Assembly: GCA_900110975.1 (NCBI GenBank)
Contig: FOFK01000007.1
Location: forward strand, 1 to 64,000
Reading direction: 5' to 3'
Source: Lachnospiraceae bacterium RM5
Lineage (GTDB): Bacteria > Bacillota > Clostridia > Lachnospirales > Lachnospiraceae
Length of the DNA: 64,000 bases
The translations under genes were made by a program, and so were the position numbers. Position 1 is the stretch's first letter; each line of letters opens with the position of its first letter. The notes beneath the pieces were generated by a model that saw only the letters and a list, made by a program, of their open reading frames with translations, was not told where the DNA came from and made no database searches. Positions 26,149-33,922 of the stretch are shown piece after piece.

Positions 26149-27348
26149 ATGGCAGAAAGAAATTTGGATTTTGGTACCATAATAGACAGACGTGGTAAGA
26201 AAAGTTTAAAATACGATTTTGCAAAAAAAAGAGGTTATCCTGAAGATGTATTACCTTTATGGGTTGCAGACATGGATTTTAAAACATCATCTTATGTTGA
26301 AGATGCACTAAAGGATGTAGTGAATCATAATATTTACGGATATACAAATATACAGAGGGGAGACGGATTTTTCGAGGCGGTTGCAGGATGGATGAAAAGA
26401 CATCATGACTGGGAAGTTAAATCTGAGTGGCATGTTATTACACCAGGTGTCTGCTTTGCAATAGCCTGCGCAATAAAAGCTTACACAGATGTGGGTGATT
26501 CAGTTATTATTCAACAACCGGTTTATTATCCTTTCAGCAGTCTGATAATTCAAAATAATAGAAAAGTTGTCAGCAATGATTTGATTTATGATGGTAAAGG
26601 TCATTACCTGGTTGATTTTGAAGATTTTGAAAATAAGATTAAAGAGAATGATGTGAAATTATTTATTCTCTGTAATCCTCACAATCCGGTAGGAAGAGTC
26701 TGGACAAAAGAAGAACTGGAGAAACTTGGAAAGATTTGTAAAAAGCATGGTGTTATAGTGTTTAGTGATGAGATACATTTTGATTTCATCTGGCATGGAA
26801 AACACCAGATTTTTCAAGAGGTTGAATCTGACTTTAAAGAGTTTACAATAACAGCTACTGCTCCAACCAAGACATTTAATCTTGCAGGACTTCAGCAGTC
26901 AAATATATTTATTCCAAACAGGAAATTAAAACATAAATTTATTTCTGAATACTATGCAACAGGAGCAGATGAGCCAAATATATTTGGAATTGCTGCAACT
27001 ATAGCGGCATACAAATATGGAGATAAATGGCATGAAGCATCAAAAAAATATATTAAAGATAATATTGAGTTTGCAGATAAATATATTAAGAAAAACATTC
27101 CGGGAGTCAGGTTGATTCCTACAGAGGGCACATATTTAATCTGGCTGGATTTTAATGAAACAGGTATTGAAGCAAAAAAATTAGATGATATGATTGTTAA
27201 CGAGGCAAAACTATGGTTGGACAGCGGAAGTATTTTTGGAAAAACCGGAGAGGGATTTCAGAGAATAAATGTTGCCTGCCCTAGAAGTATTCTTGAAGAA
27301 GCTCTTTTAAGAATTTCCACGGTGATAAGTTTAATATATCACGAATGA
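26149..27348 (+). CDS. patB: MalY/PatB-type cystathionine beta-lyase (C-S lyase)
   Basis: A 399-residue fold type I aminotransferase-like lyase. The start FGTIIDRRGKKSLKYDFAKKRGYPEDVLPLWVADMDF is typical of MalY/PatB, and the PLP Lys is in TATAPTKTFNLAGLQ. It cleaves C-S bonds of cystathionine, cysteine or S-alkyl cysteines. The last ten codons (STVISLIYHE) are contributed by the GTGATA-N9-TATCAC operator of the next leader module, so the C-terminus appears to have been re-made by the arrival of that module. A 77-nt gap with a GGTCTGGTTATTTAAGAA repeat separates it from the upstream gene. Confidence 0.87.
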   Translation: MAERNLDFGTIIDRRGKKSLKYDFAKKRGYPEDVLPLWVADMDFKTSSYVEDALKDVVNHNIYGYTNIQRGDGFFEAVAGWMKRHHDWEVKSEWHVITPGVCFAIACAIKAYTDVGDSVIIQQPVYYPFSSLIIQNNRKVVSNDLIYDGKGHYLVDFEDFENKIKENDVKLFILCNPHNPVGRVWTKEELEKLGKICKKHGVIVFSDEIHFDFIWHGKHQIFQEVESDFKEFTITATAPTKTFNLAGLQQSNIFIPNRKLKHKFISEYYATGADEPNIFGIAATIAAYKYGDKWHEASKKYIKDNIEFADKYIKKNIPGVRLIPTEGTYLIWLDFNETGIEAKKLDDMIVNEAKLWLDSGSIFGKTGEGFQRINVACPRSILEEALLRISTVISLIYHE

Positions 27349-27456
27349 TAAGTTTTGAATAATTTTCAAATTCCTACAAGTATGGTAGGATATGGTTATC
27401 CGGTAAGGGATAACATTTAAGCGGCTATCCCAAACAAAAGGATAGCCGTTTTTAAT
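27322..27456 (+). promoter_or_regulatory. Sulfhydrylase promoter-leader module (copy 2)
   Basis: The second copy of the cysK leader. GTGATA-N9-TATCAC spans 27322-27342, TTTTCA (27363-27368) and TAGGAT (27386-27391) are again 17 nt apart, and TCCTAC/GTAGGA lies between. GTTATCC/GGATAAC (27395-27414) forms a hairpin, then CGGCTATCC (27422-27430) pairs with GGATAGCCG (27440-27448) before a T run, a clear terminator. GGGATA of the first hairpin can also pair with TATCCC of the second, so alternative folds are possible. The module begins inside the 3' end of the patB gene. Confidence 0.65.
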
Positions 27457-27475
27457 TTGTAAAAGGAGAATGCTT

Positions 27476-27574
27476 ATGGAATTTAGATTTAAAAGTTTGA
27501 TAAGAGCAAATTATAGATTTGGACGAATGTGTTGTAAAAAAGAACGATGTTGTAGAACTAAAAATATAATATAA
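27476..27574 (+). CDS. Small Arg/Cys-rich peptide with two Cys-Cys pairs (possible leader peptide)
   Basis: A 32-residue reading frame, starting MEFRFKSLIRANYRFGR and then containing MCCKKERCCR near its end. AGGAG at 27464-27468 stands 7 nt before the ATG, a better site than many annotated genes have. It lies between the leader terminator and the sulfhydrylase gene, 50 nt before the latter. Four Cys codons in two pairs are suggestive of a peptide whose translation reports cysteine or Cys-tRNA supply, as described for CC-motif leader peptides in other bacteria; here this is inference. It could also be a functional thiol peptide. Confidence 0.6.
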   Translation: MEFRFKSLIRANYRFGRMCCKKERCCRTKNII

Positions 27575-27624
27575 GAAATATAGAAAATTAAAAAATAAAT
27601 TTTAAATTAAAGGAGAATAAAATT

Positions 27625-28905
27625 ATGAGTAATTATAAATTTGAAACATTAGCACTTCACGTAGGACAGGAGCAGGCTGATCCAGCAACAGATTCAAGAG
27701 CAGTACCTATTTATGCAACAACTTCTTATGTATTCCATAACAGTCAGCATGCGGCAGACAGATTTGGTCTTAGGGATGCAGGAAACATTTATGGAAGACT
27801 TACAAATTCAACACAGGGCGTTTTTGAGGACAGAATAGCAGCGTTAGAAGGAGGTATTGCAGGACTTGCAGTTGCATCAGGAGCTACAGCAATTTCTTAT
27901 ACTATTCAGGCACTTGCAAAAGCCGGGGAACATATTGTGGCACAGAAGACAATTTATGGAGGAAGCGCAAACTTACTTGCACACACACTTCCACAGTATG
28001 GAATTGAAAGCACACTTGTAAATATCCATGATTTAAAAGAAGTAGAGGACGCAATTCAGTCAAATACAAAGGCAATCTATATTGAAACATTAGGAAATCC
28101 AAATTCAGATATTCCTGATATTGATGCACTTGCTGAACTTGCTCATTCACATGGTTTACCACTTGTAATTGATAATACATTCGGAACACCTTATCTCATC
28201 AGACCAATTGAGCATGGTGCTGACATTGTAGTTCATTCAGCTACAAAATTTATTGGAGGACATGGAACTGTTTTGGGCGGTGTAATCGTAGACGGAGGAA
28301 CTTTTGATTGGGCTGCATCCGGAAGATATCCATGGATTTCAGAACCAAACCCAAGTTACCACGGAGTGAAATTTACAGAGGCTGCCGGCAAAGCTGCTTT
28401 TGCAACTTATATCAGAGCTATTCTCTTACGTGACACAGGAGCTGCAATCAGCCCATTTAATGCATTTGCACTTTTACAGGGAACAGAAACTTTATCACTC
28501 CGTCTTGACAGACATTGGGAGAATACTAAGAAGGTAATTGAATATCTTGTAAATAATCCAAAGGTAGAAAAGGTAAATCATCCTTCTTTAAATGAACATC
28601 CTGATCATGCATTATTTGAAAAGTATTTTCCTAATGGTGGCGGAAGCATCTTTACTTTTGAAATCAAGGGTGGAAGAGAAGAAGCATTTAAGTTTATTGA
28701 TAATTTAAAACTCTTCTCACTTCTTGCAAATGTTGCAGATGTTAAGAGTCTGGTTATTCATCCTGCTTCTACAACTCACAGCCAGTTGACAGAGGAAGAA
28801 TTATCTGCATCAGGTATTAAAGAAAATACAATCAGACTTTCAATTGGTACTGAGCATATAGATGATATTATTGGAGATTTAGAAAACGGATTTGCAGCAG
28901 TATAA
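27625..28905 (+). CDS. metY: O-acetylhomoserine sulfhydrylase (OAH aminocarboxypropyltransferase)
   Basis: A 426-residue PLP enzyme that makes homocysteine from O-acetylhomoserine and sulfide, or methionine from methanethiol. Signature segments are YKFETLALHVGQEQADPATDSRAVPIYATTSYVF at the start, and VIDNTFGTPYLIRPIEHGADIVVHSATKFIGGHGTVLGG with the PLP Lys. The insert containing WISEPNPSYHG and the length of about 430 residues set MetY apart from the shorter gamma-synthase at 24923. Acceptance of methanethiol makes it a natural partner for a methylthio-alkane type reductase. AAAGGAG precedes the ATG, and a terminator follows. Confidence 0.92.
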   Translation: MSNYKFETLALHVGQEQADPATDSRAVPIYATTSYVFHNSQHAADRFGLRDAGNIYGRLTNSTQGVFEDRIAALEGGIAGLAVASGATAISYTIQALAKAGEHIVAQKTIYGGSANLLAHTLPQYGIESTLVNIHDLKEVEDAIQSNTKAIYIETLGNPNSDIPDIDALAELAHSHGLPLVIDNTFGTPYLIRPIEHGADIVVHSATKFIGGHGTVLGGVIVDGGTFDWAASGRYPWISEPNPSYHGVKFTEAAGKAAFATYIRAILLRDTGAAISPFNAFALLQGTETLSLRLDRHWENTKKVIEYLVNNPKVEKVNHPSLNEHPDHALFEKYFPNGGGSIFTFEIKGGREEAFKFIDNLKLFSLLANVADVKSLVIHPASTTHSQLTEEELSASGIKENTIRLSIGTEHIDDIIGDLENGFAAV

Positions 28906-28960
28906 AAAATAAAATTTTATTTATCTTTTAAGTGAAATTAAAAGAAGAATGAAAAAAGAT

Positions 28961-28993
28961 AGAACACTGACTTGTTCAGTGTTCTAGTTTTTT
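28961..28993 (+). terminator. Terminator after the sulfhydrylase gene
   Basis: AGAACACTGA (28961-28970) and TCAGTGTTCT (28976-28985) are a perfect 10-bp stem with a 5-nt loop, followed by AG and six T. Confidence 0.9.
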
Positions 28994-29139
28994 AGAAATG
29001 TTGTTTTTTATTCTTTTCAAATTAAATAATAAAGTGTATTATATATTCATACCATTTTACTATGATATGATGTTATAAAAAAATTATATTTTTTAAATAT
29101 ATGTAAATTTTCAAAATCAATTATATGGAGGATAGAATT

Positions 29140-30387
29140 ATGTGTTTTACTAAAGATATATCAAATTACATACGAAACGGTGAAACTTCTTCAAAAAAAC
29201 TTGGTCTTGAAATAGAACATTTTATAATAGATAAAAACGGGGATCAGATTGAGTTTGACGAAATTTCTTCTCTTGTTGAGTCAGTTGGTAATAAAATAGA
29301 TGCTTCGCTTCATTATACTGATGGTTATGTTGTGGGATATAATACAAATGAATATGTCGTCAGTCTCGAGCCATCATGTCAATTTGAAATAAGCGTATTT
29401 CCATATTCTGATATAAGTGAAATTCATCGTATTTATAATGATTTCAGGGCTTTATGGGAGCCTGTCTTCGAAGAAAGAGGTTACAGCATAAAAACATCCG
29501 GAACGCTTCCTAAAGTTGAGTATGGTATTATTACTCCGGATGAAATCCCTCTCTCTCCAAAGAAGCGCTACGAATATATGAATAAGCATTTTCTTGAAAC
29601 GGGTAAATATGGCAAATATATGATGCGTTCATCTGCTTCAACACAAGTTTCGGTTGATTACTCTTCAGAAGAAGATTTGATAAGGAAAGTCAGAATACTT
29701 CAAAAACTTTCTCCTATATTTATGATTCTTCTTGAAAATAAAAATGATGCAAATTCAACAATGAAAGATTCACCTGATAAGCCTCACCTTTTAAGAATTC
29801 AGCAGTGGGATGATTTAGATCCTGCCAGAACAGGTTTATTACCACATACATTTGATGATAATTTTGGATATGATTCTTTAGCTGATATCATCTATAACAC
29901 GCCACTAATACTTTATCCTGATTCAGATGGAACTGTTTATGTTGCTGATAAGAGTGCTAAGGACTTATTTAACTTGTCTGTTATAAAAAAAGCAGAACTT
30001 ACTGATGACAGAAAAAAACAGCTTATTGAACATTTTATTTCCATGGGCTTTTTTCATTTACGTGTAAAAACTTATATAGAAATCAGAGTTGCAGACAGCG
30101 TTCCAATTGAAAGAGCTCTTGGATATGTTGCTTTAATCAAAGGATTAGTTTACTCAGATGAAAATTTAAGAATTCTTGATGAAAAACTTGATGATATCGC
30201 AGAAGACGATGATATTTATAACGCTATTGAAGAAATTAAAAAGGAAGGATTTAATGCAAAAATTTACCACGGTAAAACTGCTGCAAATTGGGCTGACCAT
30301 CTTATTTCTATTGCATCAAACGTATTAGAATCTAAAGATAAGGAGTATCTTAATAATGTGCGAACTTTTTGGAATAACATCAAATAG
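29140..30387 (+). CDS. Glutamate-cysteine ligase family protein (GCS2 type)
   Basis: A 415-residue member of the carboxylate-amine/glutamate-cysteine ligase family. KKLGLEIEHFIID near the start is the metal/ATP-binding glutamate motif, EPSCQFEISVFPY and RSSASTQVSVDY are further family motifs, and HLRVKTYIEIRVADSVP matches the late ExR motif. It likely condenses glutamate with cysteine or another amine. The ATG at 29140 lies 8 nt after GGAGG (29127-29131); an earlier in-frame ATG overlaps that site. The following amidotransferase gene overlaps it by 32 nt, a pairing reminiscent of EgtA and EgtC in ergothioneine synthesis, although no EgtB or EgtD is seen. Confidence 0.82.
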   Translation: MCFTKDISNYIRNGETSSKKLGLEIEHFIIDKNGDQIEFDEISSLVESVGNKIDASLHYTDGYVVGYNTNEYVVSLEPSCQFEISVFPYSDISEIHRIYNDFRALWEPVFEERGYSIKTSGTLPKVEYGIITPDEIPLSPKKRYEYMNKHFLETGKYGKYMMRSSASTQVSVDYSSEEDLIRKVRILQKLSPIFMILLENKNDANSTMKDSPDKPHLLRIQQWDDLDPARTGLLPHTFDDNFGYDSLADIIYNTPLILYPDSDGTVYVADKSAKDLFNLSVIKKAELTDDRKKQLIEHFISMGFFHLRVKTYIEIRVADSVPIERALGYVALIKGLVYSDENLRILDEKLDDIAEDDDIYNAIEEIKKEGFNAKIYHGKTAANWADHLISIASNVLESKDKEYLNNVRTFWNNIK

Positions 30388-31135
30388 AAAAATTAATATA
30401 AACCGATGGCTGAATGAATTCTTTTCGCATGCTGAAGCTCATCCTAATGGATGGGGACTTGCTTCTTTTGATGATGGGCACGCCCTTATTGAAAAAGAGC
30501 CACTTCAGGCTTCAAGAAGTTATTATCTTAAATGCAGACTTAAGGAATCTATTGAAACTTCTTGTTTTCTAGCCCATATCAGAAGAGCAACGATTGGTGA
30601 TGATTCCTACTCTAACAGTCATCCATTTGTTGCTACTGACAACTCCGGCAGGAAGTGGACTCTGATTCACAATGGTACAATTTTTGATGCTCCTGTATTA
30701 AATGTATATCAGCATTATCAGAAAGGTACTACTGACAGTGAAAGAATTCTTCTGTATCTGGTAGATCAGATTAACAGACAACTAAATACTAATCCAAATT
30801 TTAATGATGAAAATGAAAAATTTGAATTGGTTGATAAAATAATCAGGGAACTTTCTCCTGAAAATAAGCTTAATCTTATTATTTATGATGGAGAATATTT
30901 TTATGTACATAAAAATGCTGTGGGAACTCTTTATGTTAAAGAACAGTCTGGTATAGCTGTTTTTTCTACCTGCCCGCTTGATAGTAACAGTGGTAGTTGG
31001 AATGAATTTCCACAGAATAAACTTCTTGTATACAAGGAAGGTTCTGTTGTGTATAGTGGAAAAACCCATGAATATTCATATGTGGAAGATCCTGAAAAAA
31101 TTAAATTGCTGTTCCTTGAATATTCACAATTATAA
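30356..31135 (+). CDS. Class II glutamine amidotransferase-like (EgtC/YafJ type)
   Basis: A 259-residue N-terminal-nucleophile hydrolase. The sequence starts MCELFGITS, so Cys2 becomes the nucleophile after Met removal. NGWGLASFDDG, AHIRRATIGDDSYSNSHPF and LIHNGTIFD are conserved class II motifs. No synthetase domain is attached, as in EgtC, which removes a gamma-glutamyl group. The 32-nt overlap with the preceding glutamate-cysteine ligase homologue indicates translational coupling and a joint role, perhaps making or trimming a gamma-glutamyl thiol. Confidence 0.83.
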   Translation: MCELFGITSNRKININRWLNEFFSHAEAHPNGWGLASFDDGHALIEKEPLQASRSYYLKCRLKESIETSCFLAHIRRATIGDDSYSNSHPFVATDNSGRKWTLIHNGTIFDAPVLNVYQHYQKGTTDSERILLYLVDQINRQLNTNPNFNDENEKFELVDKIIRELSPENKLNLIIYDGEYFYVHKNAVGTLYVKEQSGIAVFSTCPLDSNSGSWNEFPQNKLLVYKEGSVVYSGKTHEYSYVEDPEKIKLLFLEYSQL

Positions 31136-31162
31136 ATTTATTGTAAAAATTATTGAGTGGTC

Positions 31163-31200
31163 TAGTGTAGCATTCTAGTTATTTAAGAATAGCTACACTA
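31163..31200 (+). other. Hairpin with dispersed repeat in its loop, upstream of mnmA
   Basis: TAGTGTAGC (31163-31171) and GCTACACTA (31192-31200) pair perfectly, and ATTCT/AGAAT extend the stem around a loop containing TAGTTATTTA, a relative of the GGTCTGGTTATTTAAGAA repeat at 16816 and 26072. There is no T-run directly after it. It may be a mobile-type hairpin or part of the mnmA leader. Confidence 0.55.
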
Positions 31201-31251
31201 ATTATTTTGTGATAGCCACAGTAGTGATTTAAGTATGAGGAGATAGACAAA

Positions 31252-32313
31252 ATGAAGAAAGTAATTGTAGGAATGTCGGGCGGCGTAGACAGTGCGGTTA
31301 CGGCATTGCTTCTTAAAAATGAAGGATATGATGTAACCGGCGTAACTCTTCGTACCTGGCTTTCGGAATCAGGTGATGAAGGTCGTTGCTGTGAACTCGA
31401 TGATGCCCGCAGAACCTGTTATAAAATAGGAATTCCATATTACCCTTTAAATTGTACCGATGTTTTTGAAGAAAAAGTTATAGAACCATTCATAGATGAT
31501 TATCTGAATGGCTTGACTCCAAATCCATGTATAGAGTGTAACCGGTACGTTAAGTGGGAAAAGATGCTTTATTATACACAGGTATTTCATGCAGATTATG
31601 TGGCAACGGGACATTATGCTTCGGTGATTAAACTGGATAACGGGAGATATACTGTTAAGACTGCTCTTCATGCGGAAAAAGATCAGACATATATGCTTTA
31701 TAAGCTGACTCAGGAGCAGCTTGCTCATACACTTATGCCACTTGGCAATATGTCTAAGGCAGAAGTTCGCAAAATAGCAGCTGACGAAGGTTTACTTGTA
31801 GCAAATAAACCTGATTCGCAGGAAATATGTTTTGTTACGGAAGGCAGCTACGCTGACTACATAAAGGAGCATGCTAAAAGGGATATTCCAGGTGAAGGTA
31901 ATTTTATCGACGAAGATGGCAACGTATTAGGCAGGCATAAAGGTATCATTCACTATACTGTAGGACAAAGAAAGGGTCTTGGTATAGCTCTAGGTTACCC
32001 TGCATACGTAAAAAGAATAAACGCAGGTACTAATGAAGTGGTTCTTGCAGGTGAAGAATCGGTAAAGATAAAAGAAATCGCATGTAATAATTTGAATTTT
32101 CTTTCTATAGAGCCACCGGCACCAGGCAGGATAATTAATTGTTTTGTTAAGGTAAGATATCATCACAAACCTCAGAAAGCCACTGTTAAGATAAAGGAAG
32201 AAGACCTTGCAGTAGTGGTGTTTGATGATCCGGTAAAACTCCCTGCACCCGGACAATCAGCTGTATTTTACGATGAAAACGACTGTATAATAGGTGGCGG
32301 AAAAATAATATAA
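31252..32313 (+). CDS. mnmA: tRNA-specific 2-thiouridylase MnmA
   Basis: A 353-residue enzyme that puts sulfur on U34 of tRNA for Lys, Glu and Gln, taking persulfide from a desulfurase relay. The PP-loop is VGMSGGVDSAV, the two catalytic cysteines are in PNPCIECNR and SQEICFV, and HYTVGQRKGLGIA marks the central domain. It is a core gene, but its place at the end of a sulfur island next to nifS-type genes fits its need for sulfur. Tandem terminators follow. Confidence 0.93.
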   Translation: MKKVIVGMSGGVDSAVTALLLKNEGYDVTGVTLRTWLSESGDEGRCCELDDARRTCYKIGIPYYPLNCTDVFEEKVIEPFIDDYLNGLTPNPCIECNRYVKWEKMLYYTQVFHADYVATGHYASVIKLDNGRYTVKTALHAEKDQTYMLYKLTQEQLAHTLMPLGNMSKAEVRKIAADEGLLVANKPDSQEICFVTEGSYADYIKEHAKRDIPGEGNFIDEDGNVLGRHKGIIHYTVGQRKGLGIALGYPAYVKRINAGTNEVVLAGEESVKIKEIACNNLNFLSIEPPAPGRIINCFVKVRYHHKPQKATVKIKEEDLAVVVFDDPVKLPAPGQSAVFYDENDCIIGGGKII

Positions 32314-32332
32314 AATACATATTTTCAAAAAT

Positions 32333-32378
32333 TCCATCTAAATTAGGGTTCTATGCGACTATAGATGGGATTTTTTTA
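32333..32378 (+). terminator. Terminator 1 after mnmA
   Basis: TCCATCTA and TAGATGGGA pair around a 21-nt loop and are followed by seven T. A closely similar terminator follows at once (32399-32448), apparently by duplication. Confidence 0.8.
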
Positions 32379-32398
32379 TTCGAAAAATTAAGGATTTT

Positions 32399-32448
32399 AA
32401 AAAATCCATCTAAAATGGGGTACTACTTGGTCCTAGATGGATTTTTTT
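32399..32448 (+). terminator. Terminator 2 after mnmA (duplicate)
   Basis: AAAAATCCATCTA and TAGATGGATTTTTTT form the stem and T-tract. The arms are the same as in the preceding terminator while the loops have diverged. Confidence 0.85.
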
Positions 32449-32477
32449 GTTTTTTTAGGAAAAAGATTTATTTAGTA

Positions 32478-32656
32478 GCTATAAAAATAGCAAAAGTAGG
32501 AGAAATTATGGCTTTTTTAGGTGTAAAAAAGGCTAATTTAATTAAAGAAAGCTATAAATATTGCTAAAAAGAAAAATTTATAGCTATTTCGAGCAAAAAA
32601 CAGGCTTTATCAGTAAGAAATGGCTATAAAATAGCGAAAATAGAAGAATTTATAGC
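32478..32656. repeat. Three tandem ~72-bp units with GCTATAAA...TTTATAGC arms (copy 2)
   Basis: Units start at 32478, 32551 and 32623 (steps 73 and 72). In the second and third, GCTATAAA and TTTATAGC are perfect inverted arms 34 nt end to end; in the first the 3' arm has decayed to ATTATGGC. The same triplet architecture is at 1815-2018. It fills the gap between mnmA and the fusion gene and has no reading frame. Confidence 0.75.
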
Positions 32657-32730
32657 TTAAGGGAATTTACACATAAATTTGGACTTGACTAGAAACATCA
32701 TAACAAAGGTAGAAAAATCCTGCTTTTTTA

Positions 32731-32739
32731 TGATATAAT
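32731..32739 (+). promoter_or_regulatory. Extended -10 promoter element
   Basis: TGATATAAT (TG-N-TATAAT) lies 60 nt before the isochorismatase-GNAT gene. No good -35 is visible at 17 nt, which is common when an extended -10 is present. Confidence 0.4.
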
Positions 32740-32798
32740 TTTAATAAATTATGGTTTTGTATTTTTTTAGTTGATTTTCTAGAACAGGAGAATACTTA

Positions 32799-33902
32799 AT
32801 GGTTTTACTTGTGATTGATACCCAGCAGGGAATTACTGATGAGAGACTTTATGGATATAAAAAATTAGAAGAGAATATCAGGAAGCTTATCAAAACTTCA
32901 AGGGAATACGGTGTTGAGGTAATATATGTGCGGCATGATGACGGACCAGGATCAGGTTTTTCTAAGGGAGATGCTGATTTTGAAATCTATGAGGGATTTG
33001 CACCAAGAGATGGGGAAAAGATTTTTGATAAAAATGTAAACAGTGCTTTTAATGATTCCACAGGACTGGTTTGGTACCTGGAATCTAGGAATATAAGGAC
33101 TGTGATTGTCGTTGGACTTCAGACAGATTACTGTGTTGATGCTACAGTAAAAAGTGGGTTTGAAAAAGGTTATAAAATGATTGTGCCGGAGTATTGCAAT
33201 TCTACTATAAGTAATGATTATATGGATGCAAAAACCACATATGAATTCTATAATAAAAATATGTGGCCGGGAAGATATGCCACATGTCTATCAGTTGAAC
33301 GTACACTTGAATTGATAAGAAATTATAATAAAAGTGAGAGTTCTCCACGTATTAATGCTTGTGGTACTGGGAAAATAGAAACGGAGAGACTCATTCTTCG
33401 TCAGTTTCGTATAGAAGATGCAAAGTCTGTTTTTGATAATTGGGCAGGTGATGAAGTGGTTCAGAAAATGTATGGTGAACCTGTGTATCCGACAGTTTCG
33501 GAAGTGGAAAGCCTTTTGAAAAAATATATAGCCGGATATGTGACTGGTTATTCATACAGATGGGCTGTGATTGAAAAAGAATCCGGCGAGTGTATCGGTC
33601 AGATTGCCTTTTTTCTTGTAGATGAGTATGGTAGCTGGGGTGAAATTGAGTACTGTATTGGTGTGTCTTATCAGGAAAAAGGTTATGCTACTGAAGCTAC
33701 AAAAGCAGTGATTGATTACGGTTTCAGGAAAATTGGATTTAATAAGATTCAGATATGTGTCAGACCATCAAATATAAAATCAAAAAAAGTTATTGAAAAA
33801 TGTGGTTTTGAGTATGAAGGTATGTTAAGAGATTATTTTTTTATAGACGGTGAATATGAAGGCAGGATGTATTATTCATTAATAAATCAGAACTTGCACT
33901 AA
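32799..33902 (+). CDS. Fusion of isochorismatase-like hydrolase and GNAT acetyltransferase
   Basis: A 367-residue two-domain protein. Residues 1 to about 175 are a cysteine hydrolase of the isochorismatase/nicotinamidase family: LLVIDTQQG with the catalytic Asp, and VVGLQTDYCVDATVKSGFEKGY with the catalytic Cys. Residues about 190-367 are a RimJ-type GNAT domain: IETERLILRQFRIEDA, GVSYQEKGYATEATKAVIDYGF (CoA loop) and SKKVIEKCGFEYEG. The frame is continuous across the junction. The substrates are unknown; fusion suggests successive steps on one molecule or a recent gene merger. AGGAG precedes the ATG. Confidence 0.87.
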   Translation: MVLLVIDTQQGITDERLYGYKKLEENIRKLIKTSREYGVEVIYVRHDDGPGSGFSKGDADFEIYEGFAPRDGEKIFDKNVNSAFNDSTGLVWYLESRNIRTVIVVGLQTDYCVDATVKSGFEKGYKMIVPEYCNSTISNDYMDAKTTYEFYNKNMWPGRYATCLSVERTLELIRNYNKSESSPRINACGTGKIETERLILRQFRIEDAKSVFDNWAGDEVVQKMYGEPVYPTVSEVESLLKKYIAGYVTGYSYRWAVIEKESGECIGQIAFFLVDEYGSWGEIEYCIGVSYQEKGYATEATKAVIDYGFRKIGFNKIQICVRPSNIKSKKVIEKCGFEYEGMLRDYFFIDGEYEGRMYYSLINQNLH

Positions 33903-33922
33903 AGATTATAGGAGGGAAAAAG

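Noticed and set aside
28906-29139. T-box or SAM riboswitch before the glutamate-cysteine ligase homologue
   Set aside because: No AGGGTGGNACCGCG box, K-turn or SAM-I core could be found; only the metY terminator and AT-rich DNA are present.
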